DNA from: CADEED01 sp963842515
Lineage (GTDB): Bacteria > Pseudomonadota > Gammaproteobacteria > Steroidobacterales > Steroidobacteraceae
DNA: 64,000 nucleotides
Direction: 5' to 3'
Assembly (NCBI GenBank): GCA_963842515.1
Contig: CAWJGO010000005.1
Span: forward strand, 186,001-250,000
The translations under genes were made by a program, and so were the position numbers. The notes under the pieces were generated by a model, which searched no databases, was not told the origin of the DNA, and worked only from the letters and a program-made list of their open reading frames with translations. Positions 16,298-26,042 of this stretch are shown piece after piece (within the stretch, counting starts at the first letter, position 1; each line of letters starts with the position of its first letter).

Positions 16298-17520
16298 TGC
16301 GTGAATTCGACGTAGCCATTGTCGGCGGCGGCATGGTCGGCGCCAGTTTTGCACTGGCACTGCGCGCCACGAAGCTGCGCGTCTTGCTCATCGAAAGCGT
16401 GCCGCCGGATTCGGTGGCACAACCGAGCTTCGACGAACGCACCACGGCGCTCGGCAATGGATCGCGGCAGATTTTCGAATCGCTCGGGGTCTGGGCCTCC
16501 ATGGCGACCGAGTCGGCCTCGATTCGCTCCATCCATGTATCCGACGCCGGCCGCTTCGGTGTCGCGCGCCTCGACGCGCGCGAGCAGGGAGTGCACGCGT
16601 TCGGGTACGTGGTGCCGAATCGCGTCATCGGGCGCGTGTTGTGGCAGGCGCTGCGCGAAGCTGCGAATGTGACGCTGGCGGTGCCGGCGCAGTTGAAGAA
16701 CGCCACGCTGCGTGAGGATTGCGTGCTGCTGGACGTTGTCATCGACGGTAACGTCGAAAAGATTCGCGCCGCGGTCGCCGTGGCTGCCGACGGCGCGGGC
16801 TCGGTGCTGCGGGCCAGCGCCGGCATCGAAGCGGCGGTCGAGGATTACGAGCAGGTCGCCATCGTGGTGAACGCGGCCACCGAAACGCCCAACTCGGGCG
16901 AGGCCTTCGAGCGCTTCACCGAGTCCGGCCCGCTGGCCGTGCTGCCCGTGACCGGCGGAGGTTATGCCGTGGTATGGGCGGTGAAACCCGAACGCGCTGC
17001 TGTGCTCGTGTCGCTGGACGAGGCCGCTTTCGCAGCCGAGCTGCTGCGCGCTTTTGGCTGGCGTGCCGGACGTTGGACGCGCATCGGCCGCCGCAACACC
17101 TATCCGCTCGCGCTGTCGCGCGCCGCCGAAACAGTCGCCGGGCGCGTGGTGCTCATTGGCAATGCCGCGCAGGCGCTGCACCCGGTGGCCGGCCAGGGAT
17201 TCAACCTCGGTCTGCGTGATGCGGCGACCCTTGCGGAGATGCTGGCGGGCGCCGCGGCCAATTCCGATTTTTCGGCCGTGCTTGGTGAATTGCTGGGCAG
17301 GTTCGCCGCGTGGCGCGACGAGGATCGCCGTGGCGTCACGCGGTTCACCGACAGCCTCGTGAAACTCTTCGGCAGTGACACCCCGGGCTTGGGACTGGTG
17401 CGCAACTTCGGCCTGCTGCTGTTCGACATGAGCCCTGCGGCCAAACGTGCGTTGTCGCGCGTCAGCTGGGGCTTCGCGGGCCGCATGCCGCGGCTGGCCC
17501 GCGGTCTGCCGCTCGAATGA
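16297..17520 (+). CDS. ubiH: Ubiquinone biosynthesis FAD monooxygenase UbiH
   Basis: 407 residues. N-terminal FAD-binding VGGGMVGAS loop, the middle DG motif (AADGAGSVLR) and the GNAAQALHPVAGQGFNLGLRD block shared by UbiH/COQ6 hydroxylases. Hydroxylates the quinone ring (C6 of octaprenyl phenol type intermediates) at the inner membrane. Overlaps pepP (TGATG) and the next hydroxylase (ATGA). Confidence 0.93.
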   Translation: MREFDVAIVGGGMVGASFALALRATKLRVLLIESVPPDSVAQPSFDERTTALGNGSRQIFESLGVWASMATESASIRSIHVSDAGRFGVARLDAREQGVHAFGYVVPNRVIGRVLWQALREAANVTLAVPAQLKNATLREDCVLLDVVIDGNVEKIRAAVAVAADGAGSVLRASAGIEAAVEDYEQVAIVVNAATETPNSGEAFERFTESGPLAVLPVTGGGYAVVWAVKPERAAVLVSLDEAAFAAELLRAFGWRAGRWTRIGRRNTYPLALSRAAETVAGRVVLIGNAAQALHPVAGQGFNLGLRDAATLAEMLAGAAANSDFSAVLGELLGRFAAWRDEDRRGVTRFTDSLVKLFGSDTPGLGLVRNFGLLLFDMSPAAKRALSRVSWGFAGRMPRLARGLPLE

Positions 17521-18743
17521 GTATCGACTTCGACGTGGCCGTGGTCGGCGCGGGTCCTATAGGCCTGTGCGCCGCCATCCTGGTCACGCAGCAGGCGGGA
17601 ATTGCGCCGGGCCGCGTCGCCGTCTTCGATCGGCGCATTCCCGAGTCATTCGACCGGGAACATTCAATACCCATCGACCTGCGGGTGTTCGCGCTGTCAC
17701 GCGCCAGCGAGAGGATCCTGCGCAAGGTGGACGCCTGGGACGACATTGCATCGATGCGCGCCGAGCCCTATGAACGCATGCAGGTGTGGCATGCCGATGT
17801 TCCGCCGCACGGCGGCGATGCGCTGGTGTTCGATGCCGCGGAGGCTGGGGAGCGCGACCTTGGCGTGATCGTCGAGCACAACGTCATGCAGTCGGCACTG
17901 GCTGCCGCGGCGCGGCGCGCCGGAATTCACCTGATCGTTGGCGAGATCGGCGCGCTCGAGCAGGAGCGCGATGCCGTGTTGCTGCAGGCGGGCGAGCGGC
18001 GGGTGCGAACCCGGCTCGTGATCGGCGCTGATGGCGCGCAGTCGCGCGTGCGTGAGCTCGCCGGGCTTGGGTCCACGCGAACCGACTATGGCCAGACTGC
18101 CATTGTCGCGATGGTCAAAACGGCTCGCTCGCACGAGCACACTGCCTGGCAACGATTCCTGGGCGACGGCACGCTGGCGTTCCTGCCGCTGCAAGACTCG
18201 CGCAGCTCCATCGTGTGGTCCGTGCCCACGGCGCGGGCTGAAAAGCTGCTGGTGGCGACGCCCGAGGTCTTCGAACGTGAGCTCGAGCGTGATTTCGACG
18301 CTGCGCTCGGCAAGGTGAGCCTCGAAAGCGATCGCCTCAAGTTCCCACTGTGGCGCCTCTCGGCGGACGCGTATGTCAGCGCGCGGATAGCCCTGGTGGG
18401 CGACGCGGCCCACGTCGTGCATCCGCTGGCCGGGCAGGGCGCCAATCTTGGGTTGTTAGACGCCGCGGCCTTGGCCGACGTGCTCGCCGAAGGTGCCAGC
18501 ACGCGCGAAGATTTGGGCGCGCTGCGCATCCTGCGGCGCTATGAACGGTGGCGGCGCAGCGAAAACGATCTCATGAGCGGCGCCATCGATGCCTTCGATC
18601 GCCTGCTGGCGCGCGGCACCGGCCGCGTCGCCGAACTCGCCCAGCAAGGCATGCCCTGGGTGGGGCGCTCGACGATTGCCAAACGCCTGTTTCTGGAGCG
18701 CGCCATGGGGCTTGCCGGCGAGCTACCCGCAGCAGCCCGCTGA
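17517..18743 (+). CDS. ubiI: Second UbiH/UbiI (VisC)-type FAD hydroxylase
   Basis: 408 residues. FAD loop VVGAGPIGLCAAI, GADGAQSRVRELAG and GDAAHVVHPLAGQGANLGLLD, the same plan as UbiH. Position after ubiH matches E. coli ubiI, so C5 hydroxylation is the likely step; UbiF-like C6 activity cannot be excluded by eye. Overlaps ubiH by ATGA and the exporter gene by TGATG. Confidence 0.88.
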   Translation: MSIDFDVAVVGAGPIGLCAAILVTQQAGIAPGRVAVFDRRIPESFDREHSIPIDLRVFALSRASERILRKVDAWDDIASMRAEPYERMQVWHADVPPHGGDALVFDAAEAGERDLGVIVEHNVMQSALAAAARRAGIHLIVGEIGALEQERDAVLLQAGERRVRTRLVIGADGAQSRVRELAGLGSTRTDYGQTAIVAMVKTARSHEHTAWQRFLGDGTLAFLPLQDSRSSIVWSVPTARAEKLLVATPEVFERELERDFDAALGKVSLESDRLKFPLWRLSADAYVSARIALVGDAAHVVHPLAGQGANLGLLDAAALADVLAEGASTREDLGALRILRRYERWRRSENDLMSGAIDAFDRLLARGTGRVAELAQQGMPWVGRSTIAKRLFLERAMGLAGELPAAAR

Positions 18744-19612
18744 TGCCGGTCTTCAAGAGTGAAAAGCTCGCCGGCATGGCGGCGATGCTGGCGGGCGTCG
18801 CGTCATTCGCGTTCATGGACGCCGGCCTCAAGCTGCTCACCGCCCACTATCCGGCGGCCGAAGTCGCGGCGTTGCGCGGTCTTGCGGCGCTGCCCGTGGT
18901 GTTCGCGTGGGCGCTATACGCCGGCGGCGTGCGCCAGCTCGTGGAAGTACGCTGGCCGCTGCATTTGATTCGTGGCGTGCTGTCGGTCGTCATGATGATC
19001 ACCTTCACGTTCGCATTGAAGGAGCTCACGCTCGCGAGGACCTACGCGCTGTTTTTCGTGGCGCCGCTGCTCATCGCCATCTTCTCCATCTTCCTGCTCG
19101 GCGAGCAGGTGCGGCGCGCCCAGTGGCTGGCGATCGCGACGGGATTCCTAGGTGTGCTGGTCGTGCTCAACCCCGGCACCGCCGGCTACGGCTGGGCGGG
19201 CACGTTCGCGGTTCTCGTGACCGCGCTGTGTTACGCGCTCTCGTCGGTGCTGGTGAAGATCATCGGCCGCACCGACAGTACACAGTCGATGATGTTCTGG
19301 ATGACCTGCATGCTCGCCATCGGCTCGACCGCGATCGCGCTGCCCGACTGGCAGCCGCTGCGGCAGGAGCACTACCTCATCGTGCTCGGCATCGCGTTCA
19401 CGGGCGCGATCGGCCAGTGGGGCATCACCTACGCGTTCAAACATGCGCCAGCGGCCAGCGTCGCGCCGCTCGAATACTCCGGCCTCGCCTGGGTGATCAT
19501 GATCGACTACCTCGTGTGGACGGCCATCCCGGAATGGCACACGCTGGCAGGCGCTGGCGTGATCATCGCCAGCGGGCTCTATCTACTGCGATTCGAGAGC
19601 AGGCGCCCGTAA
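18743..19612 (+). CDS. EamA/DMT-family inner-membrane transporter
   Basis: 289 residues with ten predicted membrane helices in two EamA repeats (about 5-140 and 150-285). Starts inside the ubiI stop (TGATG). Typical helix: ALCYALSSVLVKIIGR. Substrate unknown; such proteins export amino acids or metabolites or act as permeases. Its 3' end overlaps the MFS remnant on the other strand by 30 bp. Confidence 0.88.
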   Translation: MPVFKSEKLAGMAAMLAGVASFAFMDAGLKLLTAHYPAAEVAALRGLAALPVVFAWALYAGGVRQLVEVRWPLHLIRGVLSVVMMITFTFALKELTLARTYALFFVAPLLIAIFSIFLLGEQVRRAQWLAIATGFLGVLVVLNPGTAGYGWAGTFAVLVTALCYALSSVLVKIIGRTDSTQSMMFWMTCMLAIGSTAIALPDWQPLRQEHYLIVLGIAFTGAIGQWGITYAFKHAPAASVAPLEYSGLAWVIMIDYLVWTAIPEWHTLAGAGVIIASGLYLLRFESRRP

Positions 19613-19888
19613 ATCCACGCGCCAACCCGTTGCGAATCCGATGGATGCAAACGTGACGATGACCGCGGCAAACACCACGTAGGCAACCTCTGCTCCGACG
19701 ATCTGCGACAGCACCGCAACCCCGATCACCGGCAGCGCATTGCCAAGAAAGCACACGATCATGTAGCTCGCGATCACTTCTGCGCGCTGCGCGGCGGGGG
19801 CGATGCTGTTGACCACTTCAAGAGTTCCACGATAGCCGAGGGCCGTGGCGACGCCGCCGGACAGAGTGGCTCCCAGCAACTCCATCAT
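19583..19888 (-). pseudogene. C-terminal remnant of an MFS transporter
   Basis: 101 residues holding the last three or so helices of a roughly 400-residue MFS carrier (ALGYRGTLEVVNSIAPAAQR, then FLGNALPVIGVAVLSQIVG). Nothing upstream encodes the missing part: an in-frame TGA lies 18 bp before the first ATG, and the neighbouring bases belong to a truncated alcohol dehydrogenase. It is one side of a deletion junction at about 19885-19890. Confidence 0.7.
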
Positions 19889-19992
19889 TGAAGTCTTCGT
19901 AACAGCTCATCGTGCCGGGGCCGTGGCACCGGCAGCTCGTGGACACTGATGGCCGACGGTGGGCCGAAGTGATTGATCGCCGCGGCCTTCAT
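19885..19992 (-). pseudogene. N-terminal remnant of a quinone-oxidoreductase/zinc-type alcohol dehydrogenase
   Basis: Leftward from ATG 19992 (or 20010, adding MDIPST) the codons read MKAAAINHFGPPSAISVHEL then PVPRPRHDELLRRLQ and a TGA. This is the standard first strand of NADPH:quinone reductase-like MDR proteins (MKA..I..FG....L...E.P.P.P), which should run to about 310 residues. It stops where MFS sequence begins. Only 11 bp separate it from the SDR stop, so it was probably the next gene of that operon. Confidence 0.6.
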
Positions 19993-20021
19993 CGTGCTGG
20001 GGATGTCCATTGCCGCGCCGA

Positions 20022-21248
20022 CTACTGGGCCGCCTTGACGTCCATGCGCTTGATGCGATCGTTCGCGATCGTAAATACGTGGACTTGCCGGTCGTCGGAG
20101 ACTTCGGTCCCGTCGAGCCGCCGGACGATCTGCCGGATGCGTGCTTCCACGCGGTTGTCGGTCTTTTCACGGATGTCGGAAATCTCGATGTGCGGGTCAG
20201 CCTGACCGAACTGTTGGCGCCAGTGCTCCCGAACCTGCGCTCGTCCGTGGACGAAGCCTCCTTGCGGCACATTGGGCCAATCTACCTCGGGGTCCATCAA
20301 GTCGATGGCGGCCTCGATCGCGCGATTGTTGAACGCGTCGTAGGCGCGCCGCACCAGGTTCTCGTGTGCCTGCCTGCGCTCTTCCGCGCCGTCGGTCGGG
20401 AAGTCCGCCGCGGCCCCGGCCTCGGCCCAGGCATCGAGTTCTTTGAGCCGACCCGCCAGCGCTGCACGGATGTGTTCGATCGCCATCTTGCCCAAGGCCA
20501 GCCGTAACGGCGGTTTGTCGGACTCGACCACCTGGATGATGGCCAGCGCGGCACGAGCCGGATCGCCCGGCTGCTTGCCGTCCATCGCGCGAAACGTCTC
20601 GCGACTCTTGCCGACGCTTTCGGCGTAGTCGGCGATCGGTTCGGCCCACTTGACCGACTCGTCGCTGAGAAAGCTAGTCCGGAATGGGCCCGGTTCGACG
20701 ATGGTCACTTTGATGCCGAGGGGCGCGACCTCCGCGGCAAGAGTTTCCGAGAACCCTTCGATTCCGAACTTGCTCGCGGCGTAGTAGCCGCCACCGGCGA
20801 GGCCCTCGACGCCGTTGAGCGATGACATCTGCACGAAGTGACCCGCACGTTGCTTGCGCAGTTGTGGCAGGGCGGCTCGCGTGACGTTGATGACGCCAAA
20901 GAGATCGACTTCGAGTTGCTTGCGCAGCTCCCGGTCCTTGAGCTCCTCGATCGCGCCGACGTGACCAAAGCCTGCATTGTTGACGACGACGTCGATTCGA
21001 CCGAAGTGAGTGACAGCTTCCCGCACGACTTTGCGTGCCTCGACGGGATCGGTCACGTCGAGCTTTACGGCGAGCACGCGATCGGGAAATTGATCGGCGA
21101 GGGATTGCAGATCCCGCGGACGACGGCTCGTGGCGACCACACCGTGACCGCGGTTGAGCACCGCTTCGGCCAGCGCCTGGCCAAATCCTTTCGAGGCTCC
21201 CGTGATAAACCAGACAGGTGCTTCCGGGCGATTGTGTTTCGGCGTCAT
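20022..21248 (-). CDS. Short-chain dehydrogenase fused to a SnoaL-like domain
   Basis: 408 residues. Residues 1 to about 275 form a classical SDR: cofactor loop ITGASKGFGQALAEA, NNAGFGHVGAIEEL, catalytic Ser (VQMSSLNGVEG) and YAASKFGIEG (Tyr/Lys). Residues about 290-408 form a separate SnoaL/NTF2-like domain (YDAFNNRAIEAAIDLMDPEV). The start at 21248 has a strong GGAGG site, so the fusion is read as one protein. NAD(P) oxidoreductase with unknown substrate; SnoaL domains act as isomerases, cyclases or binding cups. Confidence 0.88.
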   Translation of the reverse strand: MTPKHNRPEAPVWFITGASKGFGQALAEAVLNRGHGVVATSRRPRDLQSLADQFPDRVLAVKLDVTDPVEARKVVREAVTHFGRIDVVVNNAGFGHVGAIEELKDRELRKQLEVDLFGVINVTRAALPQLRKQRAGHFVQMSSLNGVEGLAGGGYYAASKFGIEGFSETLAAEVAPLGIKVTIVEPGPFRTSFLSDESVKWAEPIADYAESVGKSRETFRAMDGKQPGDPARAALAIIQVVESDKPPLRLALGKMAIEHIRAALAGRLKELDAWAEAGAAADFPTDGAEERRQAHENLVRRAYDAFNNRAIEAAIDLMDPEVDWPNVPQGGFVHGRAQVREHWRQQFGQADPHIEISDIREKTDNRVEARIRQIVRRLDGTEVSDDRQVHVFTIANDRIKRMDVKAAQ

Positions 21249-21495
21249 CGATATTCCTCCAGCCAGATTCGTCCCGCCACTGTCGCGCATCGGGAGTCGC
21301 AGCGATGCTGGATAAGCTGCGGCCCTGGTGACGGCGAGTTCTGATGTGACTGTGAGAGTGGATTTCGATCGCGGCCGGACGTAAGACTGGCGGAAATGGG
21401 AAGTCCCCAAGCGGAACCAGGGCCAAGTTAGGCCCCGGTCACATTCTGTCGGGTCCACGGCACCCGGCGCGGATGGTTCGGCAATACTTCACCGC

Positions 21496-21927
21496 ATGGC
21501 GATCGACATCGTGCCACTGATCCTGCTGCCGACCATGGATGCGGAGCGATTCGAGCGTTGCAGTTTCGCGCTGCAGGACGCCGAATCGCTGTTGACGATC
21601 TCAATGGCGGAATTGCCGCCTTTCATCATCCATTTTCACCGGCTGCGCTGGCATCGCGTCACGCCTCATGCGGCCTGCACGCCGGTTTTGACGCAGGGCT
21701 GCCAGATGGCCGTGGCCGAAGTCATGAACTCGCCGGCGCTGCGCCACTACGTCGAGCGCGAAAACGTACCGCCGGAGCAGACGCGGTCACTGCACCACTA
21801 CCGTGTCTACCTCGGTGCCGGCGGCTGCCACGAAGCCTTCGCGCAATCGGTGTACTCCAGTGGCGAAGGCGCGATGTCCCGCGCCTTCGCCTCGCTGGCC
21901 AACGGCGTGCGCCACCGCCTCAAGTAG
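21496..21927 (+). CDS. Hypothetical protein of 143 residues
   Basis: No family recognised. Codon use is that of a real GC-rich gene. The product is soluble, with a few His/Cys (FHRLRWHRVTPHAACTP, GAGGCHEAF) and no signal peptide or membrane helix. No clear Shine-Dalgarno; it stands alone, divergent from the SDR gene and convergent with the MFS exporter, 13 bp away. Function unknown. Confidence 0.6.
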   Translation: MAIDIVPLILLPTMDAERFERCSFALQDAESLLTISMAELPPFIIHFHRLRWHRVTPHAACTPVLTQGCQMAVAEVMNSPALRHYVERENVPPEQTRSLHHYRVYLGAGGCHEAFAQSVYSSGEGAMSRAFASLANGVRHRLK

Positions 21928-21940
21928 CCGCCAACGCCGG

Positions 21941-23383
21941 CTAACTATTGACCGGGGCTGTCTTTTCGCTGACCTGGCCCGATTGCGTGCGCGTGCGCAT
22001 GAAAATGGCGCCGCACGTGGCCGCTGCTGCGGCACACGCGCCGCCGACGATGAATGCCAGGTGATAGCCGGCGTTCAACGCGACAATGCTGTCAGTGCCG
22101 GCCGCAATCGCCGCATCGGTGCGGCCGGCCGCGAGACTGGCGAGCACCGCCAGCCCGAGCGCACCGCCCATCATGAATGCCGTGTTGACGATGCCGGAGG
22201 CCAGCCCCGAATCCGCGGGTCCGACGTCGCTCATGGCGCCGAGCAGCAGAGGGTTGAAGGCGATACCAGCACCGATGCCGAGCAGCGTCATACCCGGCAG
22301 GACATCCACGAGAAAGTGCCCATCGACCGGTGCGCGTGCGAACAGGAACAGACCTGCCGCGGCAATCAGCAGGCCCACGGCCAGCGGTGCCCGGATGCCG
22401 AAGCGCATGACGATCTTTGCCGACAGACCCAGCGAGAACACCGCCATGATGAGGTTCGCCGGCAGGAATGACAGTCCGACCTGCATCGCGTTGTAACCCA
22501 GCACCAGTTGCAGATAGAGCGCCGAGATGAAGAACCAGGCGAACATCGCCGCGGCCCACAGGACGCCCGCGACGTTGGCGGTCGCCACATTGCGCAAGCG
22601 AAACAGGCCAAGTGGCATCAGCGGATTGCGCACGCGCACTTCGATGATGAGGAAGGCGATCAGCAACAGAACCGCGGCCGCGAGAGTCGCCACGGTCTGG
22701 GTCGACGACCAGCCGATCTCGTGCCCCTTGACGATGGCGTACACCGCCAGCATCAGCGATGCGGTCACGGTGATCGCGCCAGCAACGTCGAGACGCATGC
22801 CGCTCGCGGTGCCGGGCGCATGCGGCAGCAAGCGCACGCAGGACACATAGACCAGCACGCCGATCGGCACGTTGACGAGGAATATCCAATGCCAGTTGAG
22901 CGTGGTGGTGAGGAAGCCGCCGAGCAGCACGCCGATGCTGCCGCCCGCCGAGCAGACGAAACCATAGATGCCCATCGCCTTGGCGCGCTCAGCGTTCTCG
23001 GTGAACAGTCCCATGATGAGCGAAAGGGCGACCGCGGTGACCACGGCACCGCCGAGACCCTGTACGGCGCGGGCGGCGATCAACATTTGCTGAGAAGGCG
23101 CCAGGCCGCACCCGACCGAGGCCACCGTGAACAGGATCAAACCGAGCAGGAACAGCCGCCGATGCCCGAACAGGTCACCGAGCCTGCCACCTAACAACAG
23201 GAAGCCGCCAAACGTGAGCATGTAGGCGTTGACCACCCACACGAGCGAGGTCGGGGAGAAGTCCAGGTCCTCGCGGATGGAAGGCAGCGCCACGTTCACG
23301 ATGGTCGTGTCGAGCACGATCATGAGTACGCCGGAGCACAGGACATAAAGCGCCCACCAGCGCTTGCGAGCGTCATCGAACAT
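21941..23383 (-). CDS. DHA2-family (EmrB/QacA-like) MFS multidrug exporter
   Basis: 480 residues with about 14 membrane helices. DHA2 motif LDTTIVNVALPSI in helix 1, motif A GRLGDLFGHRR between helices 2 and 3, and motif C-like GGSIGVLLGGFL. Proton-driven drug or toxin efflux across the inner membrane. No EmrA-type adaptor or TetR regulator adjoins. The gene ends AAT AGT TAG. Confidence 0.93.
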   Translation of the reverse strand: MFDDARKRWWALYVLCSGVLMIVLDTTIVNVALPSIREDLDFSPTSLVWVVNAYMLTFGGFLLLGGRLGDLFGHRRLFLLGLILFTVASVGCGLAPSQQMLIAARAVQGLGGAVVTAVALSLIMGLFTENAERAKAMGIYGFVCSAGGSIGVLLGGFLTTTLNWHWIFLVNVPIGVLVYVSCVRLLPHAPGTASGMRLDVAGAITVTASLMLAVYAIVKGHEIGWSSTQTVATLAAAVLLLIAFLIIEVRVRNPLMPLGLFRLRNVATANVAGVLWAAAMFAWFFISALYLQLVLGYNAMQVGLSFLPANLIMAVFSLGLSAKIVMRFGIRAPLAVGLLIAAAGLFLFARAPVDGHFLVDVLPGMTLLGIGAGIAFNPLLLGAMSDVGPADSGLASGIVNTAFMMGGALGLAVLASLAAGRTDAAIAAGTDSIVALNAGYHLAFIVGGACAAAAATCGAIFMRTRTQSGQVSEKTAPVNS

Positions 23384-23462
23384 AGTTACCTCGTTGCAGC
23401 TTGAGACAGGGGTTGCTGCTTATTGTCGTTTCGCCGTCGTAATATTCGACACGCGCTGAAAT

Positions 23463-23515
23463 TATTTCACGGACGCCGCGCTTCGGCGGCGTTCTCCGAC
23501 GTGGGCGTCAGCCCT
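23463..23515 (+). repeat. Double-hairpin repeat, copy C
   Basis: Plus-strand order: GCCGC-GCTTCG-GCGGC hairpin, GCGTTCTCCGACGTGG linker, GGGC-GTCA-GCCC hairpin. The loop of the second hairpin contains the phhB stop codon (read leftward TGA), so the gene's last codons belong to the element. Confidence 0.75.
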
Positions 23516-23881
23516 GAGCAAGTCCGTCGATCTTGGCGGCGCAGATGAAGTCGTTCTCGTGCAGGCCGCCGATCGCGTGGGTTTGATAGCGAATCCGGCA
23601 GTAACCCCAGCCGCATTCGATGTCCGGATGATGATCTTCGACATTGGCGATGTGGGCCACCGCGTTGACGAAGCTCATCGCCCGGTAGAAATCCGCGAAC
23701 TTGAATTCGCGCTTGAGCGCCTTCCCGTCTTCAACGAGTTGCCAGCCCTGGTCGGCGGGCGAGCCATCGGCAGTGAGCAGACGTCCGAGCATCTTCTGCG
23801 CTTCTTCCGCGGAGAGTGCACTCACGCCGCCGTGGCAGGGCACGCACTTCTTGTTGACCAGGGTGTCGTCGGTACTAGTGC

Positions 23882-23885
<4 letters not shown>
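23508..23885 (-). CDS. phhB: Pterin-4a-carbinolamine dehydratase
   Basis: 125 residues. Signature EDHHPDIECGWGYCRIRY and THAIGGLHENDFICAAKID of the PCD/DCoH family, with the active-site His-His-Pro. Regenerates quinonoid dihydropterin after aromatic amino acid hydroxylases; the paired phenylalanine hydroxylase is not in the window. N-terminal CVPCHGG shows two Cys of unclear role. Overlaps ispG by ATGA; stop codon sits in repeat copy C. Confidence 0.92.
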
Positions 23886-25132
<1,247 letters not shown>

Positions 25133-25154
25133 CTAACTATTCACTTCTATCCGT

Positions 25155-25622
25155 CTACTTCGCGGGCGAGTCGGGCAGGCGCGCCGACCGCCAGGCCGTC
25201 ATCTGCCAGCGTCCGTCCTTCCACACCCAGACATCGGTGTAGCCGATGTGCAGGTCCTTCGAGTTGCCGTTGTCGACCACCGTCACCTTGGCCTTGCCGC
25301 GGATGAGGCCGACGTCGCCGAAGATGCGCAGGGATTCGATGGTGGCGGTGGAAGAGACGTAGTCGCGTTTGCCGGTCACGAGCGAGTCGATGAACGACTT
25401 CTTGGAGTCGAGGTCGCCGTTGGAATGCGTGTATTCGAGGTGGTCGTCGAGCAGTGTCCCCAACGTCCTGGCATCGGCATTCACCTGCGATTCGAAACGC
25501 GTCAATTCGGCCGACCGCAGTGCGGCGAATCGTTCGTCATCCTTCGCAAAGGACGTGACAGACAGCGTTGCTGCGGCTGCAAAAAGGGCAATAGAGGCGA
25601 GTCGGCTGCGCATATTGGTCAT
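25155..25622 (-). CDS. Secreted SnoaL-like/DUF4440 protein
   Basis: 155 residues from ATG 25622. Signal peptide (RSRLASIALFAAAATLSVTSFA, cleavage about residue 26), then an NTF2-like cup domain with LDDHLEYTHSNGDLDSKKSF and YTDVWVWKDGRWQ, typical of DUF4440. Probably periplasmic; ligand unknown. Codons farther upstream lie in the glycine riboswitch (other strand) and are not used. It ends 22 bp before ispG. Confidence 0.85.
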   Translation of the reverse strand: MTNMRSRLASIALFAAAATLSVTSFAKDDERFAALRSAELTRFESQVNADARTLGTLLDDHLEYTHSNGDLDSKKSFIDSLVTGKRDYVSSTATIESLRIFGDVGLIRGKAKVTVVDNGNSKDLHIGYTDVWVWKDGRWQMTAWRSARLPDSPAK

Positions 25623-25651
25623 ACTTTCGGCTGGGCCGTCCGGAGAGGGGC

Positions 25652-25660
25652 TGCTATGAT
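25652..25660 (+). promoter_or_regulatory. Extended -10 promoter for the gcv leader
   Basis: TGCTATGAT is an extended -10 box (TGnTATGAT) with no obvious -35. A start at about 25667 would put the glycine riboswitch 20 bases into the transcript. Confidence 0.45.
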
Positions 25661-25685
25661 GCCACCCGCTCGCCAATTGACCAGA

Positions 25686-25888
25686 CTCTGTCCGAGAGAC
25701 CCTCTTTAATGAGGGCGCCGAAGGCGCAAGTTTCCGCCCGGAAACGCTCAGGCAAAAGAACGGCAGGGATCTGAGGCGGGTTCTGGAGAGTGATGGCCCT
25801 TTCTTCATCGAAAACGGCCATCCACCGAAGGGGTGCGGCACGCGACATCGTGAGCCCGATCTCTCAGGTTCAAGGACAGAGGGGCGGG
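25686..25888 (+). promoter_or_regulatory. Tandem glycine riboswitch
   Basis: Two consecutive glycine aptamers upstream of gcvT. Aptamer 1 holds CGCCGAAGGCGCAAG and CGCTCAGGCAAAAGAACGG; aptamer 2 holds GGAGAG, CCACCGAAGGGG and ATCTCTCAGGTTCAAGGACAG. These are the conserved cores of both halves of the class, joined by a short linker. Glycine binding is expected to turn on the glycine cleavage genes. The last bases run into a very large hairpin that may serve as part of the expression platform. Confidence 0.95.
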
Positions 25889-26007
25889 GTAAGAATGGGG
25901 ACATTCCTCATTTGCTAGCAAAAGGGGACGCACCTTAGAAGGTACGTCCCCTTTTGCCCGCGAAGCGGGCAAATGAGGAATGTCCCCATTCTTACCCCGC
26001 CTTTTTT
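25883..26007 (+). repeat. Nested 119-bp inverted repeat with T-run in the gcv leader
   Basis: Arms 25883-25915 and 25969-26001 are perfect 33-bp complements. Inside are two smaller hairpins (AAAAGGGGACG...CGTCCCCTTTT and GCCCGC-GAA-GCGGGC). TTTTTT follows at 26002-26007, so it can act as an intrinsic terminator for the riboswitch. It includes the GGGGACATTCC and ATTTGCTAGCAAAAGGGG motifs shared with the palindrome family at 42096, suggesting a repeat inserted here. Confidence 0.8.
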
Positions 26008-26042
26008 ATTTGGGTGCACCGCGGGCATCCGAGGAGAAGTTC

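Noticed and set aside
14780..16360. Long minus-strand open frame opposite pepP
   Set aside because: Mirror of a well-supported gene; its product is Arg/His-rich low-complexity sequence typical of an antisense shadow in GC-rich DNA.
25623..25904. N-terminal extension of the SnoaL-like protein
   Set aside because: It would be encoded by the complement of the glycine riboswitch; a clear signal peptide begins at 25622.
25883..26001. Insertion sequence ends around the gcv leader
   Set aside because: No transposase and only 53 bp between arms, filled by hairpins; it fits a structured repeat or terminator better.
25980..26042. Upstream ATG start for gcvT at 25980
   Set aside because: Those codons lie in the terminator-like inverted repeat and are mirrored on the other strand; TTG 26043 has an ideal Shine-Dalgarno and gives the normal length.
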